From Allium sativum (lineage: Eukaryota; Streptophyta; Magnoliopsida; Asparagales; Amaryllidaceae), in the NCBI GenBank assembly GCA_030737875.1, contig CM060912.1, positions 456,634,310 through 456,698,309 of the forward strand: 64,000 nt of DNA. Direction: 5' to 3'. Below are positions 1 to 11,878 of the stretch, in pieces. Numbering within the stretch: the first letter of the stretch is position 1; each line of letters starts with the position of its first letter. The position numbers and the translations under genes are program-made. The notes under the pieces are model-generated. The model did not search any database. It was not told the DNA's origin and saw nothing but the letters and a program-made list of their open reading frames with translations.

Positions 1-434
1 TTATTTTATGACTAAAGTTCATAAAACTCCAAAAAATGACATTTAATTCTAATTATAAAATATTTCTAATTTCTATTACCACATGATTATACGTATAAAT
101 ATATTTATAAAACTCCTTTAATTTTATTTTATTTTTAAATAAAATAAACCCAAATTCTTAATTCAGTTATAAAATAAATTTTATAACTTAAACTGCGTCA
201 GTCTGCCTGACGGCAACACGACACCTTGAAAACAATAGAATTTAGACCCTCACTGCCAATCACTATCGATAGATTAAAAATCACATCAACGGTCACATCA
301 ATTCAACCATCAAGATTCAAACGGGTTTTGATGTCATTTGGGATTCAAAGAGTTCAAGTGCAACCCGTATACAAATAAACAACACACAAGTTATTTTTGA
401 GGAATCCGGTCGGATCCATCCAACTTGTCCTTCT

Positions 435-608
435 CTGCATCACAGATTGGTTATAACATTATAATTTAAATAAATAATTTAACGACAATAATAAAATCAA
501 CAACTATTTAATCAACCATAGCAACCAATGCAGCCAATCAACCAGTATGTATTTCTATATGGATTTATCACATCATAGTAGTCCAGAAAAGTGTGAGAAT
601 TAACTCAC
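435..608 (-). other. Intron-like unit inside R0 LTR
   Basis: Minus-strand donor CTG|GTGAGTTA at 608 and acceptor GATGCAG ending at 435 enclose 174 nt. The acceptor context (AATCTGTGATGCAG) is close to the E1/E2 acceptor ATCTGTGGATGCAG, and the following bases resemble their GGATCC block. The matching position and boundaries in three different LTR families support a real, conserved intron; splicing itself is not shown. Confidence 0.5.
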
Positions 609-1703
609 CAGTCAATACGGTTGACGGTTGATGCATTTGATTCACGTGATGTTGAACGGACGTTTAAAATTACGTGAAATTTCAACTGTCTCTGTTTGCA
701 ACCCAACCAGCGTGTATGCGTAGTGCTCGTCGCCACGATCTCAACGAACCCTATTTCGTTAAATTTCGTTAAGGTATGTAAAAGTTATATGTAAATTAAG
801 TTGTATATATTAATCGATTAATTAACCAAGCTAATTATTAGTTAATAAAAAAATTTAACTAACTAATTACCACAAAATTAGGCCATGTCAGCACATCCTT
901 AACCCCAACGCGTTTTCTATTCTCCGCATCACACGGTTTCATCTATTGATCCTCCAGGAACAAATCTTCCCAAAAACACCTTAAGCCATTGCAAACATCG
1001 TCCCCTACATCTCACCCCGTCGTCGCAATCTGATCACCGGAGATCCAAACTCCGACACCACTTGAAAGCCCTCAGCGAGGCGTCCCCCTAGCAGCCGCCT
1101 CGACCTCCAGACCATCCCACAATCGCCAGAATCCGATCTCAAACAGAAACCGTTCATCTCCGCCTTCCGATCGTCAGTGACCACCAGGGTCAGTCGCGCC
1201 ACCTCCAATCGAAAGGCCTCGCCACCCCGCTTCTCTGGTCACCAGACCCGACACCATCTCGCCCTCCATCGTCGTTGAAATCAAGCAAAACCACCGCCAG
1301 TTTTTCAAATACAACCGAAAACAAGCCACTCCGTTCAACTTGCTCTTCCGCCCACCACTGTCAGAATTAGAACCTCTGACCCAAGGGGAAAACATCCCCC
1401 TGCTCATCCTCTACAAGTTCCCCTTCGGACCCAACATCAATTTCTTCACCAAATTGCCGAAAAACACCTAAAAACGAAAATGACTTTTCACGGAAATCCT
1501 CGATTTCCGGTGAACTCCGGCGACCTTTGGTGCTGGAATTTTTTTATGAAGGTAGATCTCGGCTGGATCTACAACATTGCTTTGGGTTCCATCTACAAAT
1601 TCTTGCCGGATTTTGAGATATAGATTGTTTTGTAAAACTGGACTTATTAGAAAATTTGATGCATAATTTGTGAAGGGGCTGAAATGGGCTGTCTCCTTAC
1701 GCC

Positions 1704-1711
1704 TATTTATA
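1704..1711 (-). promoter_or_regulatory. TATA box of the R0 LTR promoter (candidate)
   Basis: On the minus strand the sequence is CTATAAATAGGC, a good plant TATA box. It lies about 1.08 kb into the LTR and upstream of the GC-rich leader and the splice donor at 608. It matches the CCTATAAATA box seen in LTRs A and C. Promoter use is inferred. Confidence 0.5.
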
Positions 1712-2787
1712 GTTAGAAAATAATATATTTTATGTTGATGCGACGTGTGATGATGACTAACGATATTTATTCGTGTCTATCGCAATTTCAAACACTGTTT
1801 ATTCGCTCCTGCGCTCACATACAAACTCCGTTCGCGACGCAACAGGACAGCATAGTATAATTTGACGATACCGTCCTAATGAATCTTGTTTCATCGAATT
1901 CCGTGTCCGTTTTCTCGAACAACGTCCATTCACGTCCAAATAGTCGTTTTTAATTTACATTTTATTTTGCCACGCTCACAGAATAACCCTGATTTGCGTG
2001 CAACTTGAAAATCTAGCAATAATTTGCTGTTGCGGCCTCAACAAAATTTGTTTCATCGAAAACAGAGCTCGTTTGAATAAAGTCCCTTTTAAACAGTCCA
2101 GTTTACATTAAAATAAATCAATTTTAAAATACTTCAATATAATAAAAATAAAATATTGTAATTGGCCATACACAACCAGAATTTGATATAGATTCAAGAT
2201 AAAATATCTCGGGTTGAAAACCAAGTCAGTTCGATATTTAAAATATTTTAAAAACCCTTAAATTTATAAAATAAATAAATATAATTTATAAAGGAAATCC
2301 CATAGCGACCTTTTCAAAATTTGGTTTGGACACAAAATAAAATCTACAACATGAAAAATCGATTTTTCTCTTCCATTGGAAAGATATCGTCAAACAGATT
2401 CCAGCGTTTCTTATTTCGAGAAAATCCGATTTATTTTGGGCCCTGTACAACCATTTGAAGTTCAAAATGACAAATTATGAACTATCGCTCCGTTGCAGCT
2501 CGTTTTAAAATTAAATTATAATATATATATTCAATCATCGTTAAGTAAACGAAATCGTCAATATAACTTCAATATATCCAATATCGAATCATGTTAAACT
2601 GTCAGTTCACTCTACATTGCCAACACAACATTTTTCGACTATTTGGAAAATTAACATATTATTTTATTGTTTATTTAAATAAGATATATTCAAAAGAAAA
2701 TCATTAAATTCAATTATTTAAATCCAAACCAATATTTTAACTAATAAAATAAATTAAATAATTTTCTGAAAAATACGGTTCGTTACA

Positions 2788-3432
2788 AAGTGTAAGAATT
2801 TGCACTATAAACTACATATTTCTGCACTTTCTCAAAAAAAAACAAAAAAAAAATTGATCACATTTTCCTCCAATTAAGTGCAGAGTTGGTTTCCCGAAAA
2901 AAGGAATTTTCTTTATATAAATTTACCTAATTGCATTATTTGTAATCTAAACCTGTTTTAGAATGTTTTTTTTTCATGTATCGAAATTTTAAAATAATGG
3001 GAAAATTATTATATCCACAGTTTGTACCCTAATTACATAAATACATGATGCATAATGTTGGAAAGCAAAATGAAAAATGATGGATGCATTAAATTTTAGC
3101 ATGTTAATTAATTCAAATTGTGATGAAAACTAAATGCGTGCCAATTAATTTATTGCATAATAGATAGCCTCATAAACAAACAAAGTGGACTTGCTAATTA
3201 AATATGTATATTATATATGTGTGTATGTACACATATATACATATATATATATATATCTTTTTGTATTAATATTTCATCCATTTGTAAGTTACTGAACAAA
3301 CAACTCCCGAAAATGGTAGCAATATAGGTAAATGAAAAATAAATAAAAGGTGAGCATAGAACATTAACCATATTAAGATAAGCACAAACGTAAAATGAAA
3401 GTTGAAACAACAATGGATTAGATACCTTAAAG
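2788..3432. other. Unassigned AT-rich flank
   Basis: No gene or recognisable repeat boundary. It contains a short TA/TATG microsatellite near 3205-3256. Open frames here are low-complexity and AT-driven. Confidence 0.5.
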
Positions 3433-4414
3433 CATGCCCGGCCCTTAGCATAAGCGAGTAAAGCGATGGCTTAGGGCACCAAAAAAAACAGGGCACCAAC
3501 CGATTCATACGCAGTAGGAAAAGAAAAAAAAAGAAATAACGATCCCTAAATCAGCGCTAGCGAAACGCCGAAACCGAATTAGTAAATCATCAAATCCGAA
3601 GGATCGGAAATCGACTTCAACAGCACAGAATAAATCGCGTTCTTCAAAGTTTTTTAAGCTGCAGGCGCTGATTATTCAAATCGGCAATCCCAAGAAAGTT
3701 GAAAGGCAGGTGCAGGCCGCAATTCTTCCTTAAACTACAGACTTGTAGCTGCCTTTTTTTATGGTTGTAATCTTTTAAGTTTTAGCTATGTTCCTAGGCT
3801 CCTAGCTTTTGATTTCTATTGGATTTTTTTATTTTCAATTTGAGTTGTGACCACTTCCTGTTTTGATTTTAGGTTTGAAAGGCTATGATTGCGCTGATTC
3901 TTCAAAGCCTTTATTTTTGGTTTGATTTTTGGTTTCATATTCACTAGTCCTTGGTAGATGATTTTTTTGTTCTATGAAAACCTGGTTTGGAAGCTGAAGT
4001 CATCTTGACATTCTTTTGTTCTATGAATTATGAAAATGGGAGCTAGCGATGAAAAAGTTACAATTTGTTGAAGATGTAGAAAATATGTTCAATTTTGTTC
4101 TTGCATATAAATTTGGTTTTTCTTACTTTGTTCTAAATATTGTTTCATGGATAAAAATATGCTTACAACTCTCATTAGAGCTGTTTGAATCTGGATGCAT
4201 TCATCATCCTTTTATTAATAATGTTATTTTCACTATCTATAGTTTAAAATTCAATGTTTATTTCTGTTCTTACATATTTTTGTTCAAGTTCCTTTTTTAT
4301 CTTTTCGTTAACTTTAAACAATATAAATTCTTTTGACGTCATACATTAACATCTGTGTCAGGGCCTTTTTCTCGTTTTCCGCTTTGGGTACCAAAAGTCC
4401 TAGGACCGGCCCTG
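3433..4414. mobile_element. Non-autonomous hAT transposon (982 bp)
   Basis: Flanked by a perfect 8-bp direct duplication CCTTAAAG (3425-3432 and 4415-4422), the hAT signature. The ends are inverted: left CATGCCCGGCCCTTA, right (reverse complement) CAGGGCCGGTCCTAG, matching the CAGGGCCGG-type termini common in plant hAT elements. Subterminal GGCTTAGGGCACC with a nearby second GGGCACC is also typical. There is no transposase frame; the 95-codon open frame at 4049-4336 is AT-rich and looks accidental. Mobilisation would need a transposase supplied from elsewhere. Confidence 0.85.
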
Positions 4415-7124
4415 CCTTAAAGCACTAGCCAATGGAATTTCCAGCATCCAAGAAGCAATTGCTAGATAAGTGGCTGCACCAAAGGTACATTAGTCGAAGG
4501 ATGAATGAGTAAGCAAATGTTTAAATATACACGGAATACACAATAAAAGCACAAACATGTAAACTAATACACATGATAATTGCTCCAGCGTGAAGAGAGT
4601 ATCAACAAAGAGGCGGGGGTATCCAAAGTGAAGAGGGTACCCGAGCTATTGAAATGCAAAACATAATAATATATAAAATAATAGTAGAGATTCTATATGC
4701 TAATAGCATTAAAACTCATGTTCCAGTTAACAATCAAATTGCAATTCAAAAACTTACGGATTGTAAAAAACACAATATATTAATAGATTCAATATCAAAT
4801 CAATGCTTCAGTTTCCAAATCAATGGCTACAATTTTATGACTAATTTTCCTATCATGTTTTATTTTCTATTGTATTGGTCTCAACTAAGCTTATTCAATT
4901 AGATTAATTTTTTAAAAAAAAATTTGTTCTTGGGTTCAAGTCAACTATTTTTCCCTAACTTTGATTAGTTTATTTGAGTGACTAAAATTTGTCTATTTTG
5001 TTTCATAAATGTAATTCCATTTATTTAATTAGCTATATGCAATTATAATTGATGACTATGAGGAATGCTATCGGACAACCATATTGCGTCAAATGCTTAA
5101 ATCCATTTAATCTAAATAGTGAGTACCATGCGCACATATGAGATTCAACTAATCTCAATTCAACATTTTTTGGTCAAACTACATAAGCAAATGGATCTAA
5201 ATAATTTATTGACATAAAAATAGGTCTCCAAATTGACATTAAAAATAGGTTTCCAACCTAGTCAGTATACACTGCCCTGACATTGACAAGCTGAAATTAA
5301 TTTTCTTTACTTTTTTTATGAAATAGATTTGTAGTTGAATACCTTGAATCAAATAGAAAACTAAAGTTGCATACCAAGTTTATAGAACTTAGCTACTGGG
5401 AAATTGCAATCTGTTGATTCACATCCATAGCAACGTTATCATCCTTGTAATGATTTAACTGCATGCCTATAATGGTCATTAGTATCATAAAACGCATGAA
5501 ACTATAATAAAAATAAACATACTGAATCAAGACACTTGAATCAATCATGGAAATTATAACACTGAAGAAAGGGTAAAACATTGTTAGGGAACCCCAAATT
5601 ATCGCAAAACCAATTGGCAATGTGAAGAGTGGACTTTTAATATTTATATAGAATTTAGTTTATAAATTTCTTGATGTGGGACTCGTCTCAACATGCCCAG
5701 CACGTGTGATATCCTGAGGCTAACACGTGGATCTTATTGGGTGATGTGGACAAGTCCCACATCGGGGAATTTACAAAATGTAAAGGGTGGACTTTTAATA
5801 TTTATATAGAATTTATTTTATAATTTCCCCGATGCGGGACTTGTCTCAACAAACATGTGTAAATGATAAGGAAGAAGAGTTCACAAAATATTGTAAATGA
5901 GATTACCAAATAGTTAGCATAAAGTCAAGGCAAGCTCTTTGGCTGTTGTTGTTGAATGATTTCAGCAGAAGGGCTGAGAGCAAAGGGAAACAAACTGGCT
6001 ATTAGTAGCATGCTACGGCGGAGATCTGAAGTCGATGCTGGCGATGGTGGATGGAGGAGAGGTCGACATCTTAGGATGGGAAATCAAATTTGGGAAAAGC
6101 ATGAGTATTTAGGGATTTGATAATAGAGGATAAAGGAAAGCTGAGCATGAAATGGCACCCGAATGTTTAGGGATTTTGGTGGGAAGGCACGTTAGGAAAT
6201 GTTTGCAGGAATTAAAAGACGTGACTGTTAGTGTAAGATTCATGAGGATGCTTTCAAACTCTCCAAATCCAACTTGGTAATTATAATATAGTATAAATAC
6301 TTGGAGACAAGCACATTAAAGACATAAAACTAGAACATTTTAAAAGTAAAAAAAATGACTTATATAACTCAATCCATAGAAACCTGGTATTATGCTCGAT
6401 AAATCAAAGTAGACTACATATGCATTTCCACTAATCAATGTTTGTTATTATTACGATGCGGATTATTAGGCAGAACCATAGGTCTTTGATGTGATTGTCT
6501 CCAAGTATGATCCAACAAACTCATTTTTGGATGAATCATCACAACAACCATAAGATACAAATTCATTGTTTGGCAAAATTTCTACTGATTCAAACCAAAC
6601 AAAAGGGGAGTCTTACGTACCCTCCCTAGAACTAGCCGTAAAAACGACACCTCTATTGGCAATGACCATCATGGTTGTTCTAGAACGACTCCTGGTACTT
6701 CAACTTCCCTCTTAGTTGCTTCTACCATGAACTCTTTAGGCATTCCCAACCCATCCATTACAGTCCACAATGCAACTAGATTGGGCCCTTCCCATCTCAT
6801 TCCCACTGCCTACTTCTTTGATAGAGTCCTCGCCCAATTTCTTTTTTTATCCCACTTGCTCTCGAACTTACACTTCTCCTTCAACAAAGACCGAATTACC
6901 TCAAGCCTGCACCCAAACTCTGGCTCCATTGTCAAATCCTGTTACCACCAGCTCAACTTTATTGGTCGCTCTTTCACATTTCCCTGGCCTTGGAAAATCC
7001 ATGCCCTACACCAAGTTCACTTATTCCTTTAGTGCCTAGCCCATAATAGAATTAACACTAAGGACAAACTATCCTGCAAGAACATCCAATTGACCCACGA
7101 TATATCTTCTGCCATGACTCCAAC
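4415..7124. other. Unassigned region between hAT element and element A
   Basis: No confident gene. It holds the duplicated CCCACATCG-containing repeat (separate entry). Around 5393-5636 minus there is a hydrophobic open frame and at 6600-7030 plus a proline/serine-rich open frame. Neither shows a motif I recognise, and both may be fragments of old elements or host exons. Confidence 0.4.
5625..5851. repeat. Duplicated about 70-bp unit with a 20-bp inverted repeat carrying an snRNA-promoter-like USE motif
   Basis: Two direct copies of a unit containing GTGGACTTTTAATATTTATA (from about 5627 and 5787), each followed by a GATG-GGGAC-TGTCTCAACA end. In addition 5749-5768 and 5826-5845 are inverted copies of 20 bp with one mismatch. 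The left arm contains GTCCCACATCG, identical to the plant snRNA upstream sequence element RTCCCACATCG, with TATTTATATA about 40 bp downstream. No snRNA body follows. Similar CCCACATCGG repeats are common in plant genomes; I cannot assign the family. Confidence 0.55.
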
Positions 7125-7385
7125 TGTAACACCCATAAAATATACCTAAATATATAATTAATAATAATTAATGGAAATAAGCAATTAAATAATAAAATAT
7201 AAAGAGGATGAAAATTGAAATTTTGCAGCATTAAGAATTTGGCTACGAAAATCTTTCATTTGGATTCGTGGCGAAATTCTAATACATTCTCATGTATGAT
7301 ATGTTGAAAACGGTGTTCGTATGAAAAATGTTACAATTAAAAGAAATCAGACGGTAAAGGTGTATATATATATATATATATGTGT
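7125..7385 (+). repeat. Element A, 5' LTR, segment 1 of 3
   Basis: Begins TGTAACACCC at 7125, preceded by CCAAC (7120-7124), the expected target-duplication position. It is cut at 7385 by E1 inside a TA microsatellite ending TGTGT and resumes at 20390. The three pieces total about 2.9 kb. The assignment rests on continuity of the target duplications and on the later segments ending in a primer site and gag. Confidence 0.7.
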
Positions 7386-7590
7386 TGTAACGACCCGGAT
7401 CTTCGGCCGTTGAATTCTGAATATTTAAATTTGTTTTAAGAATTTTAATTGAATTACATATAGGAATTTATTTATTAAAAACGAAGTTTGAACGTTAATA
7501 TATAATATAATTATAAAACGAGCTCGAAATCGCGCGGTAGTTCGTAATATGGAGTTTGAACTTCAACTGAGAATACAGGATCCGATATAA

Positions 7591-8290
7591 GTCGGATTTC
7601 TGTGAAACAAGACACGTTGGAACCGTATTGATGATAATTTTCATATAGAAGAGAAAAATTCAGATTTCGTGTTATAATTTGTTAGTTATGGTCAAATCAA
7701 ATTTTCAAATAGTCGCTATGGAAATCGTTATTTAAATTATACGTGTTAAAATAGCCGTTTTGCAAACGGACTCAGATTTCGACGAAATCAGTTTCATTGG
7801 GACCGTATTGTTAAATTATTGTACGGTGTTGAATGGCGTGAAAAACCGATGTCGTATGTGACCACGGTAGCCGTAAACGCTCGTTCAGTGCAATTAAATT
7901 AATTCAACTGAATAAAGGGATATTAGAGTGTAACTTGAACAGACGATCGAATCAGGCCACGAAACCAGTTCCAGTGAGTTTGTAGCGTCAGATATAGTCA
8001 GGGTAGGTATATAGTTTGTTATTTTTAGAGATCGGCAAATTTGGTGTTCAGAAGGGCAGTGCGGTACGCGCCAAAAACAGTCTACCGGGGCAACAGTCTC
8101 AGAATGCGACGAAACTAGTGCCGTTGGGTTCGTATCGAAAAGTTATTATCGATGTTCGCAGTTTCAAGTTGTTTTGATTTATCTAGTGACCGTGAAAAAT
8201 TTAAACGCGTGTTGATTTCTGGTTTTATAAAGGATTTTTTTTCATACGATGTCGGAATTCGACGAAACTTGTCACATTGGGTTCAGAATA
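7591..8290 (+). repeat. Five spaced GAAAC...TTGG boxes in E1 LTR
   Basis: A box of about 35-40 bp with the pattern (C)GAAAC-AG----(C/A)-TTGG-(A/T)(C/T)CGTAT recurs near 7591, 7771, 7945, 8100 and 8251, so at 150-180 bp spacing, with unrelated sequence between. The copies at 7591 and 7771 are exactly 180 bp apart. Related boxes occur near the 5' ends of LTRs E2, R0 and D. The 3' LTR of E1 repeats the set from 14672. Function unknown. Confidence 0.6.
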
Positions 8291-8400
8291 CCTTTTTGCA
8301 CCAAGAATAGCTTTTTTATCAGTAAACAGAAGTCAACTGTGGCTAGTTTTGCTTGATACTTCACCACGAAGTTTCATTATAATATAAAATTATTATTTCA

Positions 8401-8402
<2 letters not shown>

Positions 8403-8439
<37 letters not shown>
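8403..8439. repeat. TA microsatellite, E1 5' LTR
   Basis: About 18 TA units; the 3' LTR copy at 15484-15505 has about 11. This 14-bp difference is the only length difference seen between the two LTRs. Confidence 0.9.
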
Positions 8440-8441
<2 letters not shown>

Positions 8442-9969
8442 CCTACTAAGCAGACCTATATATATATATTAAAAGAGGGACAGCGTATCTATCTTCAGAC
8501 TTGCCAACACATGGCTATAAACCATGCCTAAGCTAAAGCTGCTACCCAATTTCTTTTCGCATTTACTTCATCCGCATATAAACAGTATGCTACCGCCCTA
8601 TTTTGGTCAGAATACACATGGAAAAATCTATCAACTAGCAGACATAAATTAATGCAAGCACATGGAAGTTTATTCAGTGCAGTCGTAAATTAATTAAAGC
8701 ACATGCTATCAAACAGTAACCTAAACGCCTACTCTACAAACCGTGGAGGCCAAGTTGTTGAATACTATATAATACCGTGGCTCCTTAACAAAATTGCCAG
8801 AAAACAAGATGACCCTTTTATATTTCCTTCCTTCAGTAACAAACAAAGGAAAACAAAACGCAGCTCTTCACAAAACAAATCGCACCTCACCAATTCAGTA
8901 AAAGGAATTCAGGGTAAAATCCTTAATTTCGAAAAATCATTGTATTTCACTCCGGGAAGAGAAGCTCTCCGATCTAACCTGTGTATTATCGGGTTCGACG
9001 CAAGAAGTTTGGGGGAGTTGGAGCATAGGGTAGTCGCGTGTGATTCGTGAAGGTGGGAGGTTCGGTGAATATTGGCGACGATGGAAATCGTTGGAGGAGT
9101 CCCATTTTCCTGTAACGAACCAAACGATGGGGTAGTATATTTAGTAGTTCTTACGTTTGTGGGTTCTTTTGTTTTGGAGCTGGCGGCCTTGAAAATGTGT
9201 TATGGACGAGTTGGGTTATACAGGAGGAAGCAACGGTTATGGAGTAGGAAGGCAGCAGGTTACAGATTTGTTTTGTTGTGGAAGTAGAGTATTCGGTTGT
9301 GTTCATTAGCAGTAAGGGTTGACTTTGTTGGTGTTTTGGGTCCCTAGGCTGTCGCTGCTGACCTGGGCACACAGGCGTGAGGAGAAGAGATGGTAAACAA
9401 TGATGAGAGGTTCCTGTAGCCGAAAATTTGAATAACAGAGAGGAAAGTATCAACTTTAAAGGTTTGGTTAGTTGTCTCAATAAAATTTTGGGATGTGATG
9501 AGGTGATTTCTTGAATGGAGTTTCCCTTTGTTACGTGGTTAACCGAATGTGATTAAAGTTTGAACAGGATAGTTGTTGGATTAAAGACATATGCCTGGGT
9601 TCATTTTCAATAGGTTGCTATTAAGGGATTTAATGGTTGAATGTTGGTTTTTCTGAGATTGAAATTTAAGTTGATGAGAAGAATTGAAGGGAGGGGATGG
9701 AGGAGTAGCAGGCAGTGGACAGTCGGCAAGGGGTTCATTCGTAATAGTTAAAATGAAGAGGAAGCAGGAGTTCGCGAAGAAAGGAATCAAACTATCGGTC
9801 GTAATCTCTTTAAAAATTGGATGGCGATCACGTTAAAATCATAGCGGTGAATTCTTCGTCGTGGAACTGATATGGCGAAAGATAGAGATGACGGAATCTC
9901 GTGATAAAAATCAAACGACCGTTTGATTTTAAACGAAACAAACAGCGGAACCGTCAACCGCAAACCAAG

Positions 9970-10116
9970 GTGAGTAAACTCACTCGTTTAAAATTATTTT
10001 ATAAAGTGAAATGGTTGCTTGGTTGAATAGTTGATAAATTGGTTGATAGAATCACATCGTTGATTGATTTTTCATTAATGCGATATTTTTAATGTTACTA
10101 ACATCTGTGGATGCAG
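9970..10116 (+). other. Intron-like unit in E1 5' LTR (147 nt)
   Basis: Donor AAG|GTGAGT (GT at 9970-9971) fits the plant consensus perfectly; acceptor GATGCAG|GG ends at 10116; a perfect TACTAAC branch-point-type box lies at 10096-10102. The boundaries are conserved in E2 and R0 while the interior differs. This is strong sequence evidence for a spliced leader intron, without transcript proof. Confidence 0.65.
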
Positions 10117-10735
10117 GGAAACAGGTTGGAGGGATCCAACTGGATCCCTCAACATTTTATTTACTGTTTTATTTGATGGTGATATATGTTATGCTACATT
10201 ATCCATGGTTGAATTTGTGTGTTGATTTACCCTGGCCTTAGGAACCTGGTATTTTAGATACCGTAAAATATCATCGAATGTGAAAAAGAAAATCTGAATT
10301 TAAAAGCAGAGTTTATTTCCAAATTAGAAATAATTTCTTTTTCATTGAGTTGCAAATGGAAACCTATTCCATTGGGTAAACCAAGAGAATGTTATAAATA
10401 AAGATATAGATTAAGTGGATCATGGACCATTGGATGATTAAATTATAAGTTCAAATATAAATGTCTATTTGAAAGTGAATATCGGTTCTGAAACCAATAT
10501 TTGAAATAGATTTGAATTTAGCAAAGTATAGAGAAAGTTTAAAGAAAGATTTTCAAATGCTAAAGTAAAAGAATAGTAGTTTAAACAAGGAAATATTTTG
10601 CAAATAAAATGTATATAAAAAGGGGATTTATAGAAATCGAATTAAGTGGTTAGAAGAATGTATAGTTTATAAATATGTTTAAAGGAGAACTTGAATTGTT
10701 TAAAATAAACAGAGTTTATAAATGAACAACGGAAG

Positions 10736-10752
10736 CGTGTGCGTCGCACACG
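10736..10752. repeat. CpG-rich palindrome before the hairpin repeats of E1
   Basis: CGTGTGCG-T-CGCACACG: 8-bp perfect arms around one base, in an otherwise AT-rich stretch and just upstream of the hairpin array. The second copy is at 17803-17819. Confidence 0.7.
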
Positions 10753-10763
10753 GTATTTTATTC

Positions 10764-11075
10764 AAAACAGCAATCATAACGCTGTTGTTATAAGAAATGC
10801 TTTTTAATTTTTAAACAACGATTTTAACGCTGTCTTTGTAAGGAATGCCTTTATAAAACTAAACAGCGATTTTAGCGCTGTTGTTATAATAAATGTGTTA
10901 ATATATATACAGCAATTTTAGACGCTGCTGTTATAATAAATATCTTGGTAAATCTAAATAGCAATTCTAACGCTGCCGTTATAATAACTGTTTTAATTGC
11001 AAATCTTAATGCTATGGTTATGATAAGTGTTTTATAATGCTAGATAGCGGTTTTAAACGCTGTTGTTGAAAGCAA
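10764..11075 (+). repeat. Seven tandem hairpin units in E1 5' LTR
   Basis: Seven diverged units of about 40-50 bp, each of the form ACAGCGATTTTAACGCTGTTG followed by an AT-rich spacer with TTATAA. In most units ACAGC and GCTGT can pair, so each unit is a small hairpin. The second copy is at about 17831-18142 in the 3' LTR. Confidence 0.75.
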
Positions 11076-11878
11076 TGTTTGGTTTAAAGTTGTGAGCTCT
11101 GAATGTTTCAAAGGCTCGATAGCAAGGGTTGGTTAGTGATATCGTTAATTAACGAATGATTTATGATTTAAGTCATAATAACGATGTTTATAACATCAGA
11201 AAATTCAAAGGATTTAGAAATGTTTTCTAACTGGAATAAAAGATGTTTTCTCAATAAAGGAATTATATATTGGAAATGTTTTCCGATATTCAAGTTAGAA
11301 AATAAAAGTCATATTAAAGTTATTATATTGCGGATGCAGGGAATTATAACACCATTGTTATAATCAAGTGATTCCTGAAAAGAAATTCATAATCGAATCC
11401 GAGAGCAACGTGAGGAAGTGTGTTAAAAGATTGGAAAGATGAACCTTGTCTATTTCGAAGTTAGAAATGTTGCTCAGTTAAGGTCTGAGAGGTAATTATA
11501 CCCCAACTTGATTGACTTCGTTTTAACTAAGAAGTGGTTAAGGTTCGATAGTGGAAAGTGGTTAAGTGGAAACCAAATGAAGGAGATTTGGCATAGTGAT
11601 GTTTATTCAAACATCTGTTTAATCAAATGAAGGAGATTTGGAAATGTTTTTCCCAAATGAGAATCAGAAATGTTTTCTGAATATAGAGGACAGATAATGG
11701 AAATGTTTTCCAATGTTAATAGAATATATTTTCTAAATATATTAAATAAGGAATGTAAATGAAAGTGAAAAGGGAAATGAATAAATGAATGAACAAAAAG
11801 GGATAAACGTTGAATGATGTTTGGTCGATAGAATTTCCTTTTGGATAATATCATTGTTTGCACACCGACATGTTTTCA

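Larger units (their letters stand above)
1..2787 (-). repeat. R0: partial giant LTR of a gypsy-type element, minus strand, cut by window start
   Basis: Read on the minus strand it starts TGTAACGAACCG at 2787, the same start type as the E1 and E2 LTRs, and runs off the window before its 3' end. Landmarks match those LTRs in order: copies of the GAAAC...TTGG box near 2400, 2060 and 1900, a TATA box, a GC-rich stretch, a GTGAGT donor, a GATGCAG acceptor and the GGATCC-containing block just after it (about 390-430). No polypurine tract lies next to 2787, so this is the outer edge of a 5' LTR or solo LTR; the adjoining AAGTG (2788-2792) would be the target duplication. The sequence differs strongly from E1 and E2, so it is a third family. 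Short open frames in the GC-rich part (about 1000-1400) resemble no protein I know. Confidence 0.8.

Noticed and set aside
4049..4336. hAT-internal 95-codon frame as transposase
   Set aside because: Very AT-rich, Phe/Tyr-biased, with no hAT dimerisation or zinc-finger motif.
5393..5620. Hydrophobic 75-residue open frame, minus strand
   Set aside because: Looks faintly like a membrane-protein exon but has no recognisable family motif or supporting exons; not called as a gene.
6727..7032. 101-residue Ser/Pro-rich frame, plus strand
   Set aside because: Two overlapping frames of similar quality and no domain; probably a remnant or chance frame.
8100..8290. CGAAAC in the repeated E1 boxes as a hammerhead ribozyme core
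   Set aside because: The required CUGAUGA partner and stem arrangement are missing around each box.
8703..9050. 115-codon open frame in E1 LTR (repeated at 15770-16117) and neighbours at 9072-9287 and 12245-12463
   Set aside because: The exact duplication only reflects the LTR repeat. There is no domain, the frames are not kept in the E2 LTR, and the 12245 frame lies across the conserved stem-loop block.
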